A stretch of DNA of 6,497 nucleotides from Clostridia bacterium (GTDB lineage: Bacteria > Bacillota > Clostridia > Christensenellales > Borkfalkiaceae), in assembly GCA_017505675.1 (NCBI GenBank), contig JAFVOV010000072.1, positions 1 to 6,497 of the forward strand, in the 5' to 3' direction. The notes under the pieces are model-generated. The model did not search any database and had not been told where the DNA came from. It saw nothing but the letters and a program-made list of their open reading frames with translations. Below are positions 1 to 4,098 of the stretch, piece after piece. The position numbers and the translations under genes were made by a program. How positions within the stretch are numbered: position 1 is the stretch's first letter; each line of letters opens with the position of its first letter.

Positions 1-641
1 AAAAGCACGGGAACAACGCCTTCAACCACCTTTTCATCACCGCGCCTACCCACTTGGTCAGTTCCTTGGAAATTGAAAACGTAACCCCTTTCACCCGGAG
101 TTTGAAGTCTAAATAATTCCGCCCAAAATACAGGACCGTGCCCAAAAATCTTTAATTTAGGGAAACGTTGCAAAGTATGCTCTAATTGCGGAAGACCGGG
201 GTCGTCATAAATACCAAAGTCACCGTCTTTAACGTCAGAGCCGTCAAATACTATTGGCAAACCAACTTCTTCTGCCGCGCGGAAAAGGTTTTGCACTTTT
301 GGGTCCATAAGTTCCATATTTGGCATAACTTCGCCTATCCCCTTGCAACCTTTATTTTTATAATATTCTAAAACTTTATGTAATGGCGCGTTTGGCGCGT
401 TGGTCATTGCCCTTGGGTCTATATTGCAATACGGAATAAACCTATCAGGGTAAGATGCGCAAATTTCTAAAATTTCGCCGTTTGACTGCGGAAAATAAAT
501 TTCCGGATTTACAACGGGAAGAAGTACTGCTTTATCAATACCTTCTTTATCGTAAAATGCAATAAGTTCTTCTGGGCTACAAAACGGCGTTACGAAAGGC
601 ACCGGATTTTTATAGCAATGTGAGTGAATATCAATTATCAT
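1..641 (-). CDS. Amidohydrolase (amidohydrolase_2-like, metal-dependent hydrolase), 3' part cut by window edge
   Basis: Reading the minus strand from the ATG at 641 gives 213 open codons with no stop before the window edge, so the C-terminal part is missing. The start follows an AAGGAG site about 7 nt upstream. The N-terminus has D4-x-H6-x-H8 (IDIHSH), the first-strand metal motif of TIM-barrel amidohydrolases. Further on are a GIGE segment (Glu104), the LPIVFDGSD segment around residues 128-136, and IFGHGP with His168. In related amidohydrolase_2 proteins the segment after LP normally carries a metal-binding His (VxFHxG); here Asp133 stands in that place. The substrate cannot be told from the sequence; members hydrolyse or decarboxylate small cyclic or aromatic compounds. 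The protein has no signal peptide, so it is probably cytoplasmic. It has its own promoter and is separated from ssrA by terminators, so it is not part of the rnr-metA operon. Family assignment is fairly sure, function unknown. Confidence 0.85.
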   Translation of the reverse strand, partial: MIIDIHSHCYKNPVPFVTPFCSPEELIAFYDKEGIDKAVLLPVVNPEIYFPQSNGEILEICASYPDRFIPYCNIDPRAMTNAPNAPLHKVLEYYKNKGCKGIGEVMPNMELMDPKVQNLFRAAEEVGLPIVFDGSDVKDGDFGIYDDPGLPQLEHTLQRFPKLKIFGHGPVFWAELFRLQTPGERGYVFNFQGTDQVGRRGDEKVVEGVVPVL

Positions 642-690
642 AATTTACTCCTTTTTAAGCAATAATTTATACTTTCTTATGAATAAGTTT

Positions 691-720
691 ATTATAACAA
701 ACTATAAAATCTTTTGTCAA
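691..720 (-). promoter_or_regulatory. Sigma-A promoter of the amidohydrolase gene
   Basis: The minus strand shows a perfect -35 TTGACA (720-715), an 18-nt spacer and a perfect -10 TATAAT (696-691) preceded by TGT, an extended -10. The predicted start is near 684, giving a leader of roughly 43 nt that contains the AAGGAG site. A second TATAAT lies upstream at 742-737, but its -35 (AGACAA at 765-760) is poor, so it is at best a minor promoter. Confidence 0.85.
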
Positions 721-759
721 TTTTCTTTTTTTAATTATTATACAACAAACACCACACAG

Positions 760-773
760 TTGTCTTTAGACAA
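760..773. repeat. Short perfect inverted repeat TTGTCT-TT-AGACAA, possible operator
   Basis: The arms are 6 nt with a 2-nt centre. The repeat lies about 40 nt upstream of the amidohydrolase -35 and overlaps the weak -35 of a possible second promoter. It could be an operator for a dimeric regulator. No neighbouring regulator gene is in the window and the element is short, so this is only a suggestion. Confidence 0.3.
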
Positions 774-812
774 AAATCAATTATTTTTATACTTTTGTGT
801 ATTTTTTAAAAT

Positions 813-843
813 AAAAAAAGAATACTTGCTAGTATCCTTTTTT
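813..843 (-). terminator. Intrinsic terminator closing the ssrA-side transcription unit
   Basis: Read on the minus strand, an A-run leads into GGATAC, a 6-nt loop TAGCAA, GTATTC and seven T. The stem has 6 bp including one G-U and can be lengthened by pairing of the A and U runs. The G-U becomes an A-C mismatch on the plus strand, so the element suits minus-strand transcripts better, in line with stopping readthrough from ssrA before the amidohydrolase promoter. Confidence 0.7.
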
Positions 844-852
844 CAACTGTAG

Positions 853-880
853 ACTTGGACGTATGAAATACGCGCCAAGT
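853..880. repeat. Hairpin ACTTGG...CCAAGT with inner stem CGTAT/ATACG
   Basis: A two-part stem (6 bp plus 5 bp, separated by a small internal loop) closes on a 3-nt loop. On the plus strand it is followed by GTTTTTATT, which would make it a terminator for rightward transcripts. On the minus strand no T-run follows, so there it would be just a stem inside a longer RNA. No plus-strand gene is visible that would need it. Confidence 0.5.
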
Positions 881-891
881 GTTTTTATTAT

Positions 892-927
892 TTCCAAAAA
901 TATTTTGTACAACAAAAATTTTTGGAA
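892..927. repeat. AT-rich imperfect palindrome TTCCAAAAAT...TTTTTGGAA
   Basis: The outer 10 nt of each arm are exactly complementary, and the inner part pairs imperfectly around GTACAA. It directly follows the T-run of the hairpin at 926-994 in the minus-strand direction. It could fold in RNA or serve as a protein site. There is no evidence of function beyond symmetry. Confidence 0.4.
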
Positions 928-994
928 AAAAGGAGAAGCCCACTGTCTGTCGTGCTGTTTGCAGAAGCAAACTGCTGACGTAAAGTGGTGCTTC
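926..994 (-). terminator. Long imperfect hairpin with T-run just behind ssrA; terminator or part of a structured RNA
   Basis: Starting 4 nt after the encoded CCA of the tmRNA, GAAGC-A-CCACT (994-984) pairs with AGTGG-GCTTC (944-935). Inside it GTC (979-977) pairs with GAC (951-949), GC with GC, and GTTTGC (972-967) with GCAAAC (962-957) on a TTCT tetraloop. After 3 nt comes TTTTTT (931-926). This is about 21 bp over 60 nt with small internal loops. The simplest reading is the ssrA transcription terminator, whose 3' trailer is removed during tmRNA maturation. It is longer and more elaborate than most intrinsic terminators, and a separate terminator follows further on. Confidence 0.65.
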
Positions 995-998
995 GACG

Positions 999-1349
999 TG
1001 GTGGAGACGCGGAGATTTGCACTCCGGTCTTGAACGCTTCGCCAAAACCTTCTACATACTTATCCGATATTTAAGTTTCAACTTAAATTACGGTTATCGG
1101 CAACCTTTAATTAAGCCTAGTCCGCTTTAAATCCGTTTAAACGCCACGAACCGAGCGCCTAAACAGTTCCCCGCCTAACTGACGCCCTGAACCACCCCGA
1201 CGGGATGAGCGGTAAGAACGTTCGCAACTACGCTGCGAATGCTACTTCGTTATTGTTAGCATTTAAATTTAAGTTCCGTTTTTACGAAGCCGAGCCTTCG
1301 GTATGCTTACGTCTTGTATCAGTCGCCCAATCGAAACTAAATCGCCCCC
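999..1349 (-). ncRNA. ssrA: tmRNA (transfer-messenger RNA, 10Sa RNA)
   Basis: The tmRNA rescues stalled ribosomes: it enters with SmpB as an alanyl-tRNA mimic and then acts as mRNA for a degradation tag. On the minus strand the 5' end GGGGGCG (1349-1343) pairs with CGTCTCC (1009-1003) to give a 7-bp acceptor stem with G-U at the third pair, the alanine identity element. It is followed by discriminator A and a genome-encoded CCA (1001-999). A 5-bp T arm CGGAG/CTCCG carries loop TGCAAAT, where position 55 is G rather than the usual U. Behind the 5' end lies a PK1-like segment with CGAAG/CTTCG followed by GTAAAAACGG, much like the E. coli segment. The total of 351 nt is normal for one-piece tmRNA. 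It sits 30 nt beyond the metA stop codon. No good promoter of its own is evident, so it may be made partly from the upstream operon and cut out by RNase P and 3' nucleases. Confidence 0.95.
1228..1260 (-). other. tmRNA tag-peptide reading frame (ANNNEVAFAA, stop TAG)
   Basis: The resume codon GCT (1260-1258) begins ten sense codons, Ala-Asn-Asn-Asn-Glu-Val-Ala-Phe-Ala-Ala, followed by TAG (1230-1228). With the alanine carried by the tmRNA itself the added tag is A-ANNNEVAFAA. The hydrophobic-Ala-Ala ending is the known recognition signal for ClpXP-type proteases; here it is FAA where B. subtilis and E. coli have LAA. The frame lies between PK1 and the later pseudoknot region, as expected. Confidence 0.9.
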
Positions 1350-1353
1350 GTAT

Positions 1354-1375
1354 AAAGGCGCGTTATAGCGCCCTT
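1354..1375 (-). other. 8-bp hairpin at the metA/ssrA junction (weak terminator, leader stem, or promoter region)
   Basis: AAGGGCGC (1375-1368) pairs with GCGCCTTT (1361-1354), with one G-U, around the loop TATAAC. The stem ends 4 nt before the mature tmRNA 5' end and starts 4 nt after the metA stop codon. The T-run after it is short (TTTAT), so as a terminator it would be leaky. The loop also matches a -10 box, but the nearest -35 (TTGACG, 1393-1388) is 20 nt away, which is too far for a good promoter. I cannot decide between these roles. Confidence 0.45.
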
Positions 1376-1379
1376 AAAG

Positions 1380-2291
1380 TTAAATTTCGTCAATTTCATA
1401 CGGCGTGAGTTGGTAAACGTAGTGATTAAGCCAATTCATATAAATTAAATTCGCCGTTGACACCCAACACATTTTGATTTCGCCTTTATTTCCGCTAACG
1501 TAATAATTTTCAGGCGGGTCGATAGGTAAACCTTTATCTAAATCACGCTTATATTCGTTTTCCAAAGTATCCCTATCGTATTCAGCATGCCCCGTTATAA
1601 AGATAAACTTGTTGTCTTTAGAACGGATAATTGCCGCGCCCGCTTGTTTAGAGTTTGCTAAAAGCACCAAATCTTTACAATTTTTAATATCTTCTTCGTA
1701 AACGGTTGTGTGCCTTGAGTGCGGCATAAAAAACCTATCGTCAGTACCCTTTAAAAGTTTATCGTATTTAACTAGTTTTTTATGTTTATAAACGCCGAAA
1801 AGTTTTTTATCAAGAATATGTTTTTCAATCCCGTAATAATAATGTAGCGCCGCTTGCGCTCCCCAACAAATAAATAGCGTGCTGGTAACGTTATGCTTTG
1901 CAAACTCAAAAATTTCTTCAAGTTCTTTCCAGTATTTTACTTCGGAAAATTCCATTTCTTCAACGGGAGCGCCGGTAATAATCATACCGTCAAATTTGCG
2001 GTTTTTAACTTCAGAAAAAGATTTATAAAATCTTTCTAAATGTTCAAGCGGCGTGTTTTTGCCGACGTATGATTCCGTGCTGATTAACGTAACGTTCACC
2101 TGTAACGGCGAATTAGATAATAACCGCATAAGTTGCGTTTCCGTAACTATTTTAGTAGGCATTAAATTAACTATCGCTATTTCAAGCGGTCTAATATCTT
2201 GCATACTTGCGCGTTTATCGTTCATTACTATAATATTCTCTGACTGCAATATTTTTGCCGCCGGGATATCTTTAGGTACGATTATAGGCAT
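1380..2291 (-). CDS. metA: Homoserine O-acetyltransferase (MetA family)
   Basis: The enzyme activates the homoserine hydroxyl with an acyl group from acyl-CoA, the committed step of methionine synthesis, in the cytoplasm. The 303-residue product is full length for the family. It has the catalytic set at standard positions: Cys142 in FICWGAQAA, and His235 and Glu237 in GHAEYDR. The N-terminal stretch RPLEIAIVNLMPTK and the PHSRHT segment are also typical. Residue 111, which follows GAPV, is Glu. In characterised MetA proteins Glu111 goes with acetyl-CoA and Gly111 with succinyl-CoA, so acetyl transfer is predicted; many databases would still label it homoserine O-succinyltransferase. The ATG follows an AAGGGGG site by about 6 nt. 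The gene begins 19 nt behind metY, whose enzyme uses the O-acetylhomoserine made here, so the two are almost certainly co-transcribed. No methionine riboswitch is seen in front. Confidence 0.96.
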   Translation of the reverse strand: MPIIVPKDIPAAKILQSENIIVMNDKRASMQDIRPLEIAIVNLMPTKIVTETQLMRLLSNSPLQVNVTLISTESYVGKNTPLEHLERFYKSFSEVKNRKFDGMIITGAPVEEMEFSEVKYWKELEEIFEFAKHNVTSTLFICWGAQAALHYYYGIEKHILDKKLFGVYKHKKLVKYDKLLKGTDDRFFMPHSRHTTVYEEDIKNCKDLVLLANSKQAGAAIIRSKDNKFIFITGHAEYDRDTLENEYKRDLDKGLPIDPPENYYVSGNKGEIKMCWVSTANLIYMNWLNHYVYQLTPYEIDEI

Positions 2292-2310
2292 AATTTACCC
2301 CCTTCGTTTG

Positions 2311-3597
2311 TTAAATTTGGTCAAGCGCCTGCTTTAAATCATCTATTAAATCTTGCGCGTTTTCAATACCGCAAGAATATCTTATAAGCGTAGGCGGAAT
2401 ACCTGCCGCTTCAAGTTGAGCATCCGTCATCTGGCGGTGAGTTGCGTTTGCAGGGTGTAAGCAACAAGTTCTTGCATCTGCAACGTGCGTTTCAATAGCG
2501 GCAACTTTCAAACTCTTCATAAACTTTTCCGCAGTTTTTCTATCGCCCTTAACTGAAAAACTTAAAACCCCGCAAGAGCCGTTTGATAAATATTTTTGAC
2601 CGAGTTCGTAATATTTATCATTTTTAAGTCCGCAATATCTAACCCATTCAATTTTATCGTGGTTATTTAAAAATTCTGCTACTGCAAGTCCGTTTTCGCA
2701 ATGGCGTTTCATTCTAACGTGTAAACTTTCTAATCCCAAGTTAATATAGAACGCGTGTTGCGGAGATTGAATAGAACCGAAATCACGCATAAGTTGAGCA
2801 GTCGCTTTGGTTATAAACGCGCCTTCTTTACCGAATTTATCAGCGTAAACAATACCGTGATAACTATCGTCAGGCGTGGTAAGACCGGGGAATTTATCAG
2901 CGTGCGCTTTCCAGTCGAACTTACCCGCGTCAATGATAGCGCCACCAACGGAAACACCGTGTCCGTCTATGTATTTAGTGGTAGAGTGCGTTACTATATC
3001 CGCGCCCCATTCGATAGGACGGCAGTTTACAGGAGTAGCGAAAGTGTTATCAATAATGAAAGGAACGCCGTGTTCGTGAGCAACGCGCGCAAAAAGTTCA
3101 ATATCTAAAACAGAGCACGCGGGGTTTGCTATGGTTTCACCAAACACCGCTTTGGTGTTCGGGCGGAAAGCAGCGTTTATTTCTTCTTCGGTACTGTCAG
3201 GAGAAATAAAGGTAAAGTCAATGCCCATCTTTTTCATAGTTACTGCAAAAAGGTTAAACGTTCCACCGTAAATTGCAGAACTTGAAATAACGTGGTCGCC
3301 ACAGTTTGCTACGTTAAATATAGAGTAAAAGTTTGCAGCCTGTCCAGAAGAAGTTAGCATTGCTGCCGAACCGCCTTCAAGTTCGCAAAGTTTCGCCGCT
3401 ACGTAATCGTTAGTGGGGTTTTGTAAACGGGTATAAAAATAACCGCTCGCTTCTAGGTCGAAAAGTTTACCCATATCTTCGCTAGTATCATACTTAAAAG
3501 TAGTACTTTGATAAATAGGTATTTGTCTGGGTTCACCGTTTTTTGGGGTATAACCACCTTGCACGCAAACAGTTTCTATTCTCTTTTTGTTTGCCAT
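2311..3597 (-). CDS. metY: O-acetylhomoserine sulfhydrylase (aminocarboxypropyltransferase)
   Basis: This PLP enzyme converts O-acetyl-L-homoserine and sulfide to L-homocysteine and acetate, the direct sulfhydrylation route to methionine. The 428-residue protein is full length for MetY of the Cys/Met-metabolism PLP family. Visible motifs are YTRLQNPT (Tyr55, Arg57, phosphate contacts from the partner subunit), SSGQAA near residue 83 (cofactor phosphate loop), DNTFATP with Asp183 (pyridine nitrogen), and HSTTKYIDGHG with Lys208, the likely Schiff-base lysine. Near the C-terminus THRQM and RYSCGIE supply the substrate carboxylate site (Arg406). The long insertion after GGAI that separates MetY from cystathionine gamma-synthase is present. 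The start follows AAAGGAG by about 11 nt, slightly long. It lies 21 nt behind smpB and 19 nt ahead of metA. A close alternative would be another sulfhydrylase of the family, but length and context favour MetY. Confidence 0.95.
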   Translation of the reverse strand: MANKKRIETVCVQGGYTPKNGEPRQIPIYQSTTFKYDTSEDMGKLFDLEASGYFYTRLQNPTNDYVAAKLCELEGGSAAMLTSSGQAANFYSIFNVANCGDHVISSSAIYGGTFNLFAVTMKKMGIDFTFISPDSTEEEINAAFRPNTKAVFGETIANPACSVLDIELFARVAHEHGVPFIIDNTFATPVNCRPIEWGADIVTHSTTKYIDGHGVSVGGAIIDAGKFDWKAHADKFPGLTTPDDSYHGIVYADKFGKEGAFITKATAQLMRDFGSIQSPQHAFYINLGLESLHVRMKRHCENGLAVAEFLNNHDKIEWVRYCGLKNDKYYELGQKYLSNGSCGVLSFSVKGDRKTAEKFMKSLKVAAIETHVADARTCCLHPANATHRQMTDAQLEAAGIPPTLIRYSCGIENAQDLIDDLKQALDQI

Positions 3598-3618
3598 AAT
3601 ATATTTTCTCCTTTAATA

Positions 3619-4074
3619 TTATTTATAATTTTTTAATTCGCGCTCTTTTTCGCGCTTAATATCCTTTTCCATAATTGAACGTTTTTTATCGTAAGTGTGC
3701 TTGCCTTGACAAAGCCCAAGTTCCATTTTTATAAGCGCCTGTTTAAAATAAAGTTTAAGCGGAACTAACGTTAAACCCTTTTGAGCCACTTTAGAGTTGA
3801 GTTTAATAATTTCATCACGGTGTAAAAGCAATTTTCTGTCACGGCGGGAATCTTTGGTATTAAACGCGCCGGCTTTATCGTATAAAGCAATGTGCATATT
3901 TTTAATAAAAAGTTCACCGTTATAAATTTGACAAAAACTGTCTTTTAAGTTTACGTTGCCTAGCCTTAAAGATTTTACTTCACTACCTTCAAGCACTATC
4001 CCTGCTTCAACCCTTTCTAATATGAAATATTCGTGATTTGCACTTTTATTTAAGCAAATTATCTTTTCTTCCAT
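3619..4074 (-). CDS. smpB: SsrA-binding protein SmpB
   Basis: SmpB binds the tRNA-like end of tmRNA, improves its charging, and places it in the empty A site of stalled ribosomes. The 151-residue product has the family hallmarks: GSEVKSLRLGNVNLKDSF near the N-terminus, an FIKNMHIALYD strand, RKLLLHRDEI, GLTLVPLKLYF, and GLCQGKHTYDKKRSIMEKD leading into a lysine-rich C-terminal tail that becomes helical in the mRNA channel. I chose ATG at 4074 rather than GTG at 4080: the GTG is itself part of the Shine-Dalgarno sequence GAGGTG, which sits about 5 nt before the ATG. The gene is 24 nt behind rnr and 21 nt ahead of metY. Its RNA partner ssrA is in the same orientation but beyond metY and metA. 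Confidence 0.97.
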   Translation of the reverse strand: MEEKIICLNKSANHEYFILERVEAGIVLEGSEVKSLRLGNVNLKDSFCQIYNGELFIKNMHIALYDKAGAFNTKDSRRDRKLLLHRDEIIKLNSKVAQKGLTLVPLKLYFKQALIKMELGLCQGKHTYDKKRSIMEKDIKREKERELKNYK

Positions 4075-4085
4075 ATTCACCTCTA
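4075..4085 (-). promoter_or_regulatory. Ribosome binding site deciding the smpB start
   Basis: The minus strand reads TAGAGGTGAAT directly before ATG at 4074. GAGGTG matches the extended anti-Shine-Dalgarno region of 16S rRNA at good spacing for that ATG. The in-frame GTG at 4080 lies inside this site and so has no room for its own ribosome binding site. Confidence 0.75.
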
Positions 4086-4098
4086 ATATAATATTGTA

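Larger units (their letters stand above)
642..998. other. Intergenic region between ssrA and the amidohydrolase gene, rich in hairpins
   Basis: No convincing protein gene lies in this 357-nt gap. The one minus-strand open frame here (806-1045) runs into the tmRNA 3' end and has no plausible protein character. In minus-strand order the gap holds: a long imperfect hairpin with a T-run (926-994), an AT-rich near-palindrome (892-927), a hairpin at 853-880, an intrinsic terminator (813-843), an inverted repeat (760-773) and the amidohydrolase promoter (691-720). Confidence 0.7.

Noticed and set aside
186..371. Plus-strand 61-residue open frame in the left end
   Set aside because: It is a shadow of the minus-strand amidohydrolase, whose long open frame and metal motifs are clear.
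642..812. Riboswitch in the amidohydrolase leader
   Set aside because: The predicted leader is only about 43 nt, AT-rich and without paired elements or known aptamer motifs.
838..850. 13-nt match TTTTTTCAACTGT shared with 6477-6489 near the secG promoter
   Set aside because: It is half T-run, and one such match is expected by chance at this size and AT content. In the second copy it contains the -35, while here no good -10 follows at proper spacing.
806..1045. Minus-strand 79-residue open frame overlapping the tmRNA 3' end
   Set aside because: It starts inside the tRNA-like part of ssrA and runs through hairpins and a terminator. It has no ribosome binding site and an implausible composition.
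1350..1393. Full sigma-A promoter for ssrA (TTGACG ... TATAAC)
   Set aside because: The 20-nt spacer is too long, and the hexamers found at 17-18 nt (ACGAAA, GACGAA) are poor. It is kept only as an open question.
1205..1408. Plus-strand 67-residue open frame
   Set aside because: It lies antisense across the tmRNA gene. No Shine-Dalgarno site is seen, and the structured RNA explains the sequence.
2053..3108. Plus-strand open frames opposite metA and metY
   Set aside because: They are antisense to full-length conserved enzymes and have no ribosome binding sites or recognisable motifs.
4075..4080. GTG at 4080 as smpB start (two extra residues)
   Set aside because: It lies within the Shine-Dalgarno sequence that serves the ATG at 4074.
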